From the NCBI GenBank assembly GCA_965205535.1, contig CBDBHH010000005.1:1922001-1986000 (forward strand): 64,000 nucleotides of DNA. Reading direction: 5' to 3'. A model generated the notes under the pieces. It made no database searches. It saw only the letters and a list, made by a program, of their open reading frames with translations, and had not been told where the DNA came from. Within the stretch, counting starts at the first letter, position 1. Every line of letters starts with the position of its first letter. The stretch comes from UBA8079 sp965205535. GTDB lineage: Bacteria > Pseudomonadota > Alphaproteobacteria > UBA6615. A program made the translations under genes and the position numbers. Below are positions 23,043-31,778 of this stretch, piece by piece.

Positions 23043-24019
23043 GATACCCTGCGTCTGAGAAACTGGAGATCATCCGCACCGTTGAGGGATCACATCTGCC
23101 GGTGAAACAAACCCTCGACATGCTGGGCATCCCACGCACGACATTCTACCGATGGTATGATCTCTATATTGACGGCGGCCTGGATGGACTGGCTGACAAA
23201 TCCCCACGCCCAGGATCGGTCTGGAACCGCATCCCTGATGCTCGTCGTGATGACCTGATCGAGTTCGCGCTGGAACATGAGGCGCTGACCACACGGGAAC
23301 TGGCGGTCAAATACACGGATGAGAGGCGGTATTTTGTCTCTGAATCATCAGCTTATCGCATTCTCAAAGCAGCTGACCTCATCACCGCGCCAGACTACAT
23401 GGTGATCAAAGCTGCCGACGAGTTCACCGACAAAACCACGGCCATCAACGAGATGTGGCAAACAGACTTCACCTACTTCAAGATCATTGGCTGGGGCTGG
23501 TATTATCTGAGCACGATCCTCGATGATTACAGCCGCTACATCATTGCGTGGAAGCTTTGCACCAACATGCGTGCTGAGGACGTGACAGACACGATCGAGC
23601 TGGCGCTGACGGCGTCTGGTTGCGACCAGGCGGTTGTGCGTCACAAGCCACGTCTGCTCAGCGACAACGGTTCATGCTACATCTCCGGCGATCTGGCCAA
23701 CTGGTTGGAGGATCAAAAAATGACGCATGTTCGCGGCGCGCCGTTCCACCCACAAACCCAAGGCAAAATCGAACGCTGGCACCAGACCATGAAGAACCGG
23801 GTTCTGCTGGAGAATTACTATCTGCCAGGCGATCTTGAACGCCAGATCGGGGCCTTCGTCGAATACTACAACAACCGGCGCTACCACGAGAGCCTGAACA
23901 ACGTCACACCAGTCGACGTCTACTTCGGCCGCGACAAAGCAATTCTCAGAGAAAGGGAAAAGATTAAGAAAAACACAATCAAACAACGCCGCTTGCAACA
24001 TCAGAAACAAGCCGCATAA
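23039..24019 (+). CDS. IS3-family transposase OrfB (DDE integrase)
   Basis: A 326-residue catalytic protein. An N-terminal helix-turn-helix (L-D-M-L-G-I-P-R-T-T-F-Y-R-W-Y) precedes an rve-type core with the DDE residues visible in W-Q-T-D-F-T-Y, L-S-D-N-G-S-C-Y and Q-G-K-I-E-R-W-H. The ending Y-Y-N-N-R-R-Y-H-E-S-L-N is typical. It can be made from its own ATG, overlapping the orfA stop, or as a frameshift fusion with OrfA. Confidence 0.93.
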   Translation: MRYPASEKLEIIRTVEGSHLPVKQTLDMLGIPRTTFYRWYDLYIDGGLDGLADKSPRPGSVWNRIPDARRDDLIEFALEHEALTTRELAVKYTDERRYFVSESSAYRILKAADLITAPDYMVIKAADEFTDKTTAINEMWQTDFTYFKIIGWGWYYLSTILDDYSRYIIAWKLCTNMRAEDVTDTIELALTASGCDQAVVRHKPRLLSDNGSCYISGDLANWLEDQKMTHVRGAPFHPQTQGKIERWHQTMKNRVLLENYYLPGDLERQIGAFVEYYNNRRYHESLNNVTPVDVYFGRDKAILREREKIKKNTIKQRRLQHQKQAA

Positions 24020-24092
24020 TCAATCACACAAACGAGCCAGAGACTCCAATGCTCAAACCACTCTGATGTCCCATTTTATATGACGACGGACA

Positions 24093-24321
24093 TTGAGACC
24101 CGTTCCATCAACTCGTCGAGACGCGCCTTGAACGTGGGAAGGGGAAAGTCGTCAGCCGAGAACGGGATTTGGCTGCCGGCGGCTTTCGTCGCCTGAAGTG
24201 CATCATCGATTTCCTGCAAATCCTCTTGCGTCAGCTGATAGAGCCAGCGCGGATCATCCTGCACGTCCGGGCCCACCCAGGCGTCCGTCGTCGTGATCTT
24301 TTCGCGGATGATTTCAACCAT
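24093..24321 (-). pseudogene. TauD/TfdA-like dioxygenase, N-terminal fragment
   Basis: Starting at the ATG at 24321 (AGGA nine bases upstream) about 75 residues read T-T-D-A-W-V-G-P-D-V, then R-W-L-Y-Q-L-T-Q-E-D-L-Q-E-I-D-D-A-L and D-F-P-L-P-T-F-K-A-R-L-D-E-L. This is the N terminus of a subgroup of TauD/TfdA Fe(II)/2-oxoglutarate dioxygenases. The frame then enters the right end of the IS; the metal-binding H-x-D...H part is missing. Sequence on the far side of the IS does not continue the gene, so it had been truncated before the IS arrived, probably when the island formed. About 270 bp (24322-24590) separate it from the TRAP gene. Confidence 0.65.
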
Positions 24322-24541
24322 GTTTGTTGTTCCTGAGCCTTCATTCGGACCATTTGGGATTGGGAGACAAAATCTATCGGGAACCGTAGCCAAGACGCAA
24401 ACGGAAGGAATTAAATTCTCTTTCACGAAAAAAATGTCGTTTTGTGAATTTGTCAGGACAAATGCCCTTGCCTTCGGCTGATCTCGCTGCCATCGTTCCG
24501 CCATCAAATATCCGTCCGTACATCTGTGCGGTTCGGGCTAA

Positions 24542-24569
24542 TTCTTGGCGTTAAGTCACATCATATAAA
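24542..24569 (+). promoter_or_regulatory. Candidate promoter of the TRAP operon
   Basis: TTCTTG (24542-24547) and TATAAA (24564-24569) with a 16-nt spacer, 22 bp before the start codon at 24591. The -35 match is modest. No operator is obvious. Confidence 0.35.
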
Positions 24570-24590
24570 ATTCCGATCTGGGAGGGATTT

Positions 24591-25580
24591 ATGAAACTCG
24601 TAACAACTCTTATTGCTGCGGCCAGTGTGGTTGCACTTACGTCTGCGGTGCAGGCGCAGGAATCCTATCGTATCGGCGGTGGCCCCGCCGGCGGTGGTTG
24701 GCATCCGTCGGTGAGTGCCGGCGCACAGATGCTGAACTCTGAAGTTGGCGACAAGTTCAAGTTCAACTATTCGCCCTCGAACGGTTCGGTCGATAACGTC
24801 CGCCGTACCGCCTACGGCAAGTTCGACACGGCCTGGGGTCATGTCGGTCAGGTCTTCCAGGCCTGGAATGGTGTTGGCCTCTTCAAGGAAGACGGCAAGC
24901 TTCAGGATTTCCGCATCATCGCGAACGTGCGTAAGCAGTCGCAGATCATTGCGGTTCTCGCCGACAGCCCGATCAAGTCCTACTCGGACATGAAGGGCAA
25001 GATCGTGAACCTGCTGAACAAGGGTTCGGGTTCGAACGTCAACTGCCGCAACATCATGGAAGGTGCCGGTATCATTGGTGATATCGAAACCCGCAACCTC
25101 GGTTTCTCGGACTCCGCGCGTGCGCTCGGCGATCGTCAGATCGACGTGTTCTGCTCGGCTGGTGCGCCGTTCCTGATCCCGGCGCTGACCCAGCTGTCGA
25201 TCACCAAGCCGGTGCGTTACATCAGCCTGACGGCTGAAGAGCAGGCTGCGGTTATCAAGAAAAGCCCGTTCTATGCCGCTATCACCATTCCGGTGCAGGC
25301 CGACGTGAAGGGCATGACCGATCCGGCGCGTTCGATCGCTTATGACGTGTACTGGCTCGCCAACAAGTCCATGTCGGATGCGGCCATTACAGCGATGCTG
25401 GAAACGACGGCTGATCCTGCAAACCTGCAGAAGCTTGCTGCCGTTGCCGGTTACTGGAAGACCCTGAACGGCAACTTCGAGAACCTCAAGGCGCTCGGTA
25501 TTCCGCTGCATCCGGCGGCCGAGGCCTATTGGAAGGGCCGTGGCTTCGAAACCGCAGGTGTTCCGGTCAAGGCTTTCTAA
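24591..25580 (+). CDS. TAXI-family TRAP transporter solute-binding protein
   Basis: A 329-residue periplasmic receptor. A Sec signal peptide with cleavage after V-Q-A (about residue 22) is followed by Y-R-I-G-G-G-P-A-G-G-G-W-H-P, the TAXI-type glycine loop, then N-Y-S-P-S-N-G-S-V-D-N-V and L-N-K-G-S-G-S-N. TAXI receptors deliver organic acids or amino acids to a fused TRAP permease using a cation gradient; the ligand here is unknown. A strong GGGAGGG ribosome site precedes it. The codon choice is more uniform than in neighbours, as expected of a highly expressed receptor. The permease gene follows after a very stable hairpin. Confidence 0.92.
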   Translation: MKLVTTLIAAASVVALTSAVQAQESYRIGGGPAGGGWHPSVSAGAQMLNSEVGDKFKFNYSPSNGSVDNVRRTAYGKFDTAWGHVGQVFQAWNGVGLFKEDGKLQDFRIIANVRKQSQIIAVLADSPIKSYSDMKGKIVNLLNKGSGSNVNCRNIMEGAGIIGDIETRNLGFSDSARALGDRQIDVFCSAGAPFLIPALTQLSITKPVRYISLTAEEQAAVIKKSPFYAAITIPVQADVKGMTDPARSIAYDVYWLANKSMSDAAITAMLETTADPANLQKLAAVAGYWKTLNGNFENLKALGIPLHPAAEAYWKGRGFETAGVPVKAF

Positions 25581-25590
25581 TCCGGAAGAC

Positions 25591-25656
25591 CTCACGCATT
25601 AACATGTGAGTGAATGCTGCAAGGCGCGGAGAGGAGACAATCTTCTTCGCGCCTTG
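25591..25656 (+). other. Intercistronic hairpins between TRAP receptor and permease
   Basis: A small stem CTCAC/GTGAG (25591-25610) is followed by a long one: 25620-25635 pairs with 25641-25656 (outer CAAGGCGCG with CGCGCCTTG, then seven more pairs including G-T wobbles) and a 5-nt loop. No T-run follows, so it is more likely a 3' stabiliser or partial attenuator that raises receptor over permease output than a full terminator. Confidence 0.6.
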
Positions 25657-25713
25657 TCTGCATGCGTCACCAATTTTTCAAGTACGGGCGGCAAAGCCTC
25701 GGGGGCTCAGACG

Positions 25714-28203
25714 ATGGCCATCACCACACTTTCAGTATTGACCAAGGTCGGGATCATCGCCGACGAGATGACGCCGCCTCGAAGTCTGGCCGGTATTGTG
25801 CGTCCGATCTTCTCGGTTGTTGCCGTCGCCTACGCCTATTTCTTCATTCACATTTCCTTCTTCGGCCCGCCGGTCGAGGAGGTTTTCCGCGGGACTTTTG
25901 TGCTCGGGGTCGCCGTGATGTCGCTCCTGGCGTTCAAGAACCGGCATGCCTCGTTCCGCAAGAAGGTCGTCTGGCTCGATGAGATGTTTGCGATCATCAA
26001 TCTGGCCATGCTCGGCGCCGCGATCGCCATCTGGATCCATTGGCAGGTCGGCGATCATCCCGCACGCTGGTTCCGCTATTTCAACGACGATGTCCGGATG
26101 ATCGGGTTCGTCGGTGCCGCACTTGGCATTGCCCTGTACTTCTTTGAGGGTTATCGCGAAAAACGTGGTGACGGTTTCACCATTTCCGATGTGCTGTTTC
26201 TCGTCTGCATCGTCATTTCGGTTCTTTGGTGGGTCGAGAACGTGCAGGAACTGCGCGTGGCCACCGGACGCCCCATTCCGGCTCTGCTGTTCATCTACTC
26301 GGTGATGATGGTCGCGGTGAGCTTCGAGATCGCAAGGCGTATCGTCGGCCCGCTGATTCCGTTGCTCGGCTTCCTGTTCTTTATTTATTCGTTCGAGGAT
26401 ATTGGCCAGGCGATGCCCGGGCTGCTCAATCATCCCGGCTACCAGGCCGAGGAGGTCATGGACTTCCTGATCGCCTCGACGGAAGGCATGTTCGGCCTCA
26501 TTACCAACGTGTTTGCCACGTTCATCGTGATCTTCGTCATCCTGGGTGCGTTCCTCGAGAAGACCGGACTCGGCGCCGTAATCATCAACACCGCCTACCG
26601 GCTGACGGGTGCGAAGACCGGTGGGCCGGGTCTCGCCGCCGTCGTGAGCTCGGGCCTTTTCGGCATGATCTCGGGTTCGGGCGTGGCCAACGTGATGACC
26701 ACGGGTACCCTGACCATCCCGCTGATGAAGCGCGTCGGTTACAGGCCCGCCTTTGCCGGCGGTGTCGAGGCGGCCGCGTCCACGGGCGGTGCGTATATGC
26801 CGCCCATCATGGGTGCCGGTGCCTTCCTGCTCGCGGAGCTGACCGAGACTCCCTATTTCGACATCGTCAAGATCGCGGTGATTCCGGCCATTCTCTACTA
26901 TCTGTCGGTCGGCCTGATCGTTTATTTCCGTGCCAAGGCTGACAAGTTGCACGGCGTGCCGGTGGAGGAATTGCCGCGCTGGCTCGACATCGTGCCGCGC
27001 TTGCACCTCCTGTTGCCGATTCCGGCGATGGTTTTCTTCCTGGTGATCGGCGATTCGCCCTTCCTGGCTGCGGCCAAGACGATCCTTTTGATCCTCATGC
27101 TGAAGCTGGTCGATCTGCTGGTCTCGATCCCGACGGTGAAGTCGAGGACGTCCTGGAAGCCCTATTTGCTGATTTCCGTCGTCGCGGGTGTGCTCGTGTT
27201 TTTCTTCGGCATGAAAGTCGGCGCGCCGTTCAGCTGGTTCGTTGAGGACTATGTGGGTATCGGCTTCGGGGACGCCGCCTACTGGGTGGTGTTCACGTTC
27301 ATCGTGCTGAAGCTCGGTGAGATTCTCATCTATGGTCGTGACGAAGCGTTGGCGGCCGAGCAGGCCAAGCAGCCGACGAATGAGAACATGATCGGCGTCA
27401 ACATGGACGAGAAGCCGATGACCGGTCTTGTCGATGTGCTGGTCGAGATGGTGCGGACCATCTGGGTGTCGCTTGAGGCGGGTGCGCGGAACACGCTGGT
27501 GGTGAGCTGTATCGCCGGTGTGCTGGGCATTCTCCTGTCCGCGGCGACCAAGACCGACCTGCCGAGCACCATCGGCGGCGTCCTGATCTCGGCGAGTGGC
27601 GGTATCCTGCCGATCACCATCGTTCTGATCATCATTGCCGGATACATCATCGGCATGGGGCTGCCGATCGTCGCAAGCTATGTCTTGCTGGCGATCTTCT
27701 CGGTCGGCGCGCTGGTCGAGCTGGGCGTACCCAGTCTGGCCGCGCACATGATCAGCTACTGGGTTGCGGTGGTGAGTGCCGTCACACCGCCGGTGGCGTT
27801 GGCGGCGTTCGCCGCCAGCTCGATATCCCAGTCGGACCCCGTGGCAACGGGGAACCAGGCCTTCAAGATGGCCTCGACGATCCTGATCATGCCGTTCCTG
27901 TTCGTCTACACGCCATTGCTGCTCGACGGGACGACCATCGAGATCGCGATCACGGCGGCGGCCTGTATCTTCGGTGTCGTCGGTTGGGCGATCTTCCTGG
28001 AAGGGTTCGGCACCGGTCGCCTGATCCGCCCGTTGGCGGGTCTCGTGGCTGCATGTCTGCTGTTGCCGACCGGCGCCATCGTTTCGCTCATCTTTGGGCT
28101 CGACAGCCAGCTGTTGCATGAACTCTATGCCGTCGGTGCGGTGTTGACCGTGATCCTGCTGGTGATGCTCTGGCGCGACAAGTCGTTCGCATCTGACGGG
28201 TAG
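25714..28203 (+). CDS. TRAP transporter, fused small and large membrane subunits (DctQM type)
   Basis: An 829-residue polytopic inner-membrane protein. The N-terminal part (to about 200) has the four-helix DctQ-like small subunit; the rest is the DctM-like elevator domain with many helices, including the signature S-S-G-L-F-G-M-I-S-G-S-G-V-A-N and, later, I-G-M-G-L-P-I-V-A-S-Y-V-L. It transports what the upstream TAXI receptor binds. I take the ATG at 25714; a longer frame from 25606 would read through the intercistronic hairpin. The following catabolic genes suggest the substrate is an organic acid they consume. Confidence 0.93.
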   Translation: MAITTLSVLTKVGIIADEMTPPRSLAGIVRPIFSVVAVAYAYFFIHISFFGPPVEEVFRGTFVLGVAVMSLLAFKNRHASFRKKVVWLDEMFAIINLAMLGAAIAIWIHWQVGDHPARWFRYFNDDVRMIGFVGAALGIALYFFEGYREKRGDGFTISDVLFLVCIVISVLWWVENVQELRVATGRPIPALLFIYSVMMVAVSFEIARRIVGPLIPLLGFLFFIYSFEDIGQAMPGLLNHPGYQAEEVMDFLIASTEGMFGLITNVFATFIVIFVILGAFLEKTGLGAVIINTAYRLTGAKTGGPGLAAVVSSGLFGMISGSGVANVMTTGTLTIPLMKRVGYRPAFAGGVEAAASTGGAYMPPIMGAGAFLLAELTETPYFDIVKIAVIPAILYYLSVGLIVYFRAKADKLHGVPVEELPRWLDIVPRLHLLLPIPAMVFFLVIGDSPFLAAAKTILLILMLKLVDLLVSIPTVKSRTSWKPYLLISVVAGVLVFFFGMKVGAPFSWFVEDYVGIGFGDAAYWVVFTFIVLKLGEILIYGRDEALAAEQAKQPTNENMIGVNMDEKPMTGLVDVLVEMVRTIWVSLEAGARNTLVVSCIAGVLGILLSAATKTDLPSTIGGVLISASGGILPITIVLIIIAGYIIGMGLPIVASYVLLAIFSVGALVELGVPSLAAHMISYWVAVVSAVTPPVALAAFAASSISQSDPVATGNQAFKMASTILIMPFLFVYTPLLLDGTTIEIAITAAACIFGVVGWAIFLEGFGTGRLIRPLAGLVAACLLLPTGAIVSLIFGLDSQLLHELYAVGAVLTVILLVMLWRDKSFASDG

Positions 28204-28294
28204 AGGTGTAACGCGCGCCGGGCGGATATGCGTCGACAGGCGTTGTGCCGTTGGCGAAGGCTGACTAAGAATCTTGACGTGAAACAACCACGAA

Positions 28295-28315
28295 CGATCC
28301 CGGGACAAGGGATCG
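28295..28315 (+). promoter_or_regulatory. Inverted repeat before the TPP enzyme gene
   Basis: CGATCCC (28295-28301) and GGGATCG (28309-28315) form a perfect 7-bp dyad with a 7-nt centre, 25 bp before the start at 28341. It could be an operator or a leader hairpin; I see no consensus promoter beside it. Confidence 0.3.
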
Positions 28316-28340
28316 ATAGAACATTCAAGGGAACGATGAC

Positions 28341-30023
28341 ATGGCGAAAATGACCGGTGCACAGGTGATGGCCGATATGCTCAAGGGCTACGGGGTCACC
28401 CATATCTTTAATGTCCCGGCAGTGTTGCGCACCACCATGGTGGAGCTCGAAAAGCGCACGGATATCAAGCGTTTACATGTCCATTCCGAGGCCACCGCGG
28501 CCTATATGGCGGACGGTTATGCCCGCGCCAGCGGCAAGCCCGGCATCTGCATGGCGCAGGTGATTGGCGCTCTGAACCTTGCCGCCGGCCTGCGAGATCC
28601 GTATCTCGCCAAGGCGCCGGTGATTGCCATGACTGGTGGCCGCGACCCCAAAACCAAGTTCCGCAACGTGTACCAGGAGATCGATGACGTCCCGGCTTTC
28701 GAGCCGGTGACCAAATTCAACGCAACCGTGGATGATGTTTCCCGCTTTCCGGACATGATCCGGCAGGCGTTCCGTGCGGCAACATCGGGCACGCCCGGTC
28801 CCGTACATCTCCAGTTCCGCGGCAATGAAGGCCAGATCGACGCCGAAGAGGCCGATATGGAGCCGCTGATCGAAGAGGCTTTCGCGCAGCTGCCGGCCTA
28901 TCGGCCGGAGCCGTCCGAGGAGTCTCTGCGCGCGGCCATGGCCGCGATCGAGGCTGCCGATCGTCCGGTGATCGTCGCGGGCGGTGGTGTACGCGCGTCC
29001 GGCGCCCAGGCCGACGTGGTCGCACTGGCCGAGCGGCTGAACATCCCGGTCGCGACGTCGCTCAACGGCAAGGACACGATCCCCGCCACACACCCGTTGT
29101 CGGTGGGTGTCGTCGGCACCTATTCGCGCGAGAGTGCGAACATCATCGTCAACGAGGCCGACCTGGTCATCTACATCGGTTCGTCGACGGGCGGCATGGT
29201 GAGCCATTTCTGGGCCGTGCCCGAGATCGGCCGCAAGGTCGTGCATATCGACATCGAACCGACGGAAATCGGTCGCAACTATCCGGTTGTCGCCGGCGTG
29301 CAGGGTGACGCGAAGGTCGCCGTGACGAAAATGCTGGCGATGACCAATGCCGAATCCGCCGGCCGGCGCACCGGCTGGGCCGCGCGCGCCGCCGAGGCGG
29401 ACCAGCAATGGCGGGACAAATTCAACGACCTGCTGACATCCGATGCCGAACCCATGCGCCCCGAGCGCATGTGCAAGGAATTGTCGGACCATCTGCCGAG
29501 CGACGCGATCGTCGTCGCCGACACCGGCCATACCGGCATGTGGATGGGCGGCATGTTCGATCTGACGTCGCCGGACCAGAGCTACATGCGCTCCGCCGGC
29601 CATCTGGGCTGGGCCTTCTCCGCGGCGCTCGGCGCCAAGTGCGGCGTGCCCGACCGCCCGGTCTTCTGTTTCACCGGCGATGCGGGCTTCTGGTACCACA
29701 TCGGCGATGTTGAAACGGCGGCGCGCTGGGGCATCAACACGGTCACGCTGGTCAACAACAACTCCTCGGGCAACCAGTCCAAGCGCGGGTTCGATCGCGT
29801 CTATGGCGGCGAGCAGACCGACGAGGCGCGCAAGCTGTGGCAGTTCACCGATGTGAACTTCGCCCGGATCGCCGAGGAGATGGGTGCGGTCGGTATTCGT
29901 GTCGAGAAGCCGGGCGAGGTCGCAGGCGCGATCCAGCAGGCATTCGAGGCGGCCAAGACACGACCGGTTATCCTTGATGTCACCAGTGACCTGAACGCGC
30001 TGGCGCCGCTCGCGGTGAGTTGA
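28341..30023 (+). CDS. Thiamine pyrophosphate-dependent enzyme, acetolactate-synthase-like
   Basis: A 560-residue enzyme of the ALS/POX/benzoylformate decarboxylase superfamily. The three-domain order is visible: an N-terminal TPP domain with the catalytic glutamate in H-V-H-S-E-A-T-A-A-Y-M-A-D-G-Y-A-R, a central domain (G-G-G-V-R-A-S-G-A), and a C-terminal TPP domain with G-D-A-G-F-W...V-N-N-N in place of the common G-D-G...N-N. It is not obviously ilvB, as no ilvN regulatory subunit gene is nearby. It likely decarboxylates or ligates a 2-oxo acid imported by the TRAP system; that is inference from position. Confidence 0.85.
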   Translation: MAKMTGAQVMADMLKGYGVTHIFNVPAVLRTTMVELEKRTDIKRLHVHSEATAAYMADGYARASGKPGICMAQVIGALNLAAGLRDPYLAKAPVIAMTGGRDPKTKFRNVYQEIDDVPAFEPVTKFNATVDDVSRFPDMIRQAFRAATSGTPGPVHLQFRGNEGQIDAEEADMEPLIEEAFAQLPAYRPEPSEESLRAAMAAIEAADRPVIVAGGGVRASGAQADVVALAERLNIPVATSLNGKDTIPATHPLSVGVVGTYSRESANIIVNEADLVIYIGSSTGGMVSHFWAVPEIGRKVVHIDIEPTEIGRNYPVVAGVQGDAKVAVTKMLAMTNAESAGRRTGWAARAAEADQQWRDKFNDLLTSDAEPMRPERMCKELSDHLPSDAIVVADTGHTGMWMGGMFDLTSPDQSYMRSAGHLGWAFSAALGAKCGVPDRPVFCFTGDAGFWYHIGDVETAARWGINTVTLVNNNSSGNQSKRGFDRVYGGEQTDEARKLWQFTDVNFARIAEEMGAVGIRVEKPGEVAGAIQQAFEAAKTRPVILDVTSDLNALAPLAVS

Positions 30024-30042
30024 GCCGGGGCGCGGGCGCGCG

Positions 30043-30735
30043 ATGGGGATCATTCTCTATGATCTTGTAGGTCAGGAGGACCGGCGGTTCAGCTCGAACT
30101 GCTGCAAGACGGCCTATGCGCTTGCGCATAAGGGGTTGGCGTTCGAGACGGCCCCGACCCGATTCACCGAGATCACGCAAATAGGCGACGGATCCTTCAA
30201 GACGATTCCCGTGATCCAGGATGGCGACCGATGGATCGGCGACAGCTGGGACATCGCGTTATATCTGGAAGAGACTTACGCCGACCGGCCGTCGCTGTTC
30301 GGCGGGCCTGCCGGGATCGAATACGCCCGCTTCTATGCCCATTGGAATGCGAGCCGGATCCATCCGTTTGTGATGACCATGATCGTGCATGACATATACG
30401 AGCGGCTCGATCCGGCTGATCAGCCCTATTTCCGGGAGAGCCGGACGAAGCGGCTGGGCCGGCCGCTCGACGAGGTGGTGAAAGGCCGGGAGGACCGGTT
30501 GCCGGAGCTGCGGTCCCGGCTCGAACCGTTGCGGCTTGTTGTATCCGAGCAGCCGTTCCTGGGCGGACAGGAGCCGAAATACGCGGATTATTTCGCCATG
30601 TCGCCGTTCATCTGGGGTCGGCGAATGAGCCCGTTTGCGCTGGTGGAGCCCGATGATCCTGTGCACGGTTGGGTGCACAGATGTCTCGATCTTTATGACG
30701 GGCTTTTGAGGCACAATACGGACTACGATTGGTAA
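30043..30735 (+). CDS. Glutathione S-transferase, LigE/beta-etherase-like
   Basis: A 230-residue GST. The thioredoxin-fold N terminus reads D-R-R-F-S-S-N-C-C-K-T-A-Y-A-L-A-H-K-G-L, with the F-S-x-x-C segment of the LigE/LigF-type etherases, then the cis-proline I-P-V-I and D-S-W-D-I-A-L-Y-L-E, which binds glutathione. An all-helical C-terminal domain follows. Related enzymes cleave aryl ethers or isomerise with glutathione, but the substrate here is unknown. It is 19 bp after the TPP enzyme gene and 31 bp before the FAH gene. Confidence 0.85.
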   Translation: MGIILYDLVGQEDRRFSSNCCKTAYALAHKGLAFETAPTRFTEITQIGDGSFKTIPVIQDGDRWIGDSWDIALYLEETYADRPSLFGGPAGIEYARFYAHWNASRIHPFVMTMIVHDIYERLDPADQPYFRESRTKRLGRPLDEVVKGREDRLPELRSRLEPLRLVVSEQPFLGGQEPKYADYFAMSPFIWGRRMSPFALVEPDDPVHGWVHRCLDLYDGLLRHNTDYDW

Positions 30736-30766
30736 CGGTACGGCAACGGGATATGGAGTTTCGGAC

Positions 30767-31765
30767 ATGACGGATACACCGTTCAAGCTGGCGACGGTTC
30801 AAGCGCAACGCGCACCCTTCGTGATGATGGTTGTCGACGATCAGGGCTGGGTGCTCGATGATCTGTACAAGGCGTGGCGCCAGGGCAAACGCGGCGGCGC
30901 GCTGCTCGGCGTCAGCAGCATCCGGCTTCTGCTGGATGACTGGGATGCGAACTTCGACGCGCTCTGTGGGATGGCGGAATTTGCGGCCGCAGGAAATGCC
31001 GGGCCGGATATCGCGGTTGATAGGGGAGAGGTTCGCTATCTCCCGCCGATCCTTAGTCCGGGCAAGATGATGTATGCGGCCGCCAACTATGGCGGGCACA
31101 TCCGCGAGATGGTCGAGGCGGGCACGGCCAAGACCGATGAAGAACGCGACAACATGCTCGATCGGGACAAAGGCCGGGTGCGCCCTTATTCGTTCCTGAA
31201 GGCGGCGAGCTGTCTGTCGGGTGCCTATGACGACATCGTCATTCCGCCCGACACCACCAAGGTGGATTGGGAAGTCGAACTCGCCCTGGCGATCAGCCGC
31301 TCGGGCAAGCGGATTTCGCCCGATAACGCGATGGACCATGTCGCCGGATTCATGACGACCAACGACGTGTCCGCGCGTGACTGGAACATGCGCGAGGACT
31401 GGCCGACGTTGCGCACGGACTGGTTCGGCGGCAAGAGCCACGACACGTTCGCACCCATGGGCCCGTATTTCGTGCCACGTGCATTCGTGCCGGACTACCG
31501 CAACCTGCGCCTGACCCTGAAAGTCAGTGGCGAGACCAAGCAGGACGGTGTGGCCGGCGATATGGTGTTTTCGGTGGAGGAACAGATTGCCCATTGTTCG
31601 ACGCTGATCACGCTGAACCCGGGGGATATTGTTTCGACCGGTACGCCCGAAGGCGTCGGCCACGCCGCCGGCACCTATTTGAAGGCGGGGGATGTGGTGG
31701 AAACCGAGGTTGAAGGACTGGGCGCCCAGCGCAACAATGTCGTGGCCGAAGCCGTCGACCAGTAA
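30767..31765 (+). CDS. Fumarylacetoacetate hydrolase family protein
   Basis: A 332-residue FAH-fold enzyme, expected to hydrolyse or decarboxylate a beta-diketone or oxo acid using Mg. The metal ligands are seen in K-V-D-W-E-V-E-L-A-L, and D-V-S-A-R-D and the terminal G-D-I-V-S-T-G-T-P-E-G-V-G complete the signature. The N-terminal extension (to about 95) is longer than in the two FAH paralogues at 43,517 and 44,374. It lies between the GST and aldolase genes in the TRAP operon. Confidence 0.9.
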   Translation: MTDTPFKLATVQAQRAPFVMMVVDDQGWVLDDLYKAWRQGKRGGALLGVSSIRLLLDDWDANFDALCGMAEFAAAGNAGPDIAVDRGEVRYLPPILSPGKMMYAAANYGGHIREMVEAGTAKTDEERDNMLDRDKGRVRPYSFLKAASCLSGAYDDIVIPPDTTKVDWEVELALAISRSGKRISPDNAMDHVAGFMTTNDVSARDWNMREDWPTLRTDWFGGKSHDTFAPMGPYFVPRAFVPDYRNLRLTLKVSGETKQDGVAGDMVFSVEEQIAHCSTLITLNPGDIVSTGTPEGVGHAAGTYLKAGDVVETEVEGLGAQRNNVVAEAVDQ

Positions 31766-31778
31766 AAGGAGGCCAGCC

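Larger units (their letters stand above)
22583..24092 (+). mobile_element. IS3-family insertion sequence, 1,510 bp, complete
   Basis: The ends begin TG and finish CA. The left 26 bp (22583-22608) and right 26 bp (24067-24092) are imperfect inverted repeats sharing TGTC-x-G-x-CGTCA and, after a 7-nt variable block, TGGGACA. The element is bordered on both sides by the 5-bp direct repeat TTGAG (22578-22582 and 24093-24097). It carries orfA and orfB with an A7 slippery run. Intact ends, an intact target duplication and intact genes point to a recent insertion. Confidence 0.88.

Noticed and set aside
22285..24330. Duplicated 3' end of tRNA-Phe as right attachment site of the island
   Set aside because: No copy of GGTTCGAATCC or CCCCTGGGCACCA was found near the right edge.
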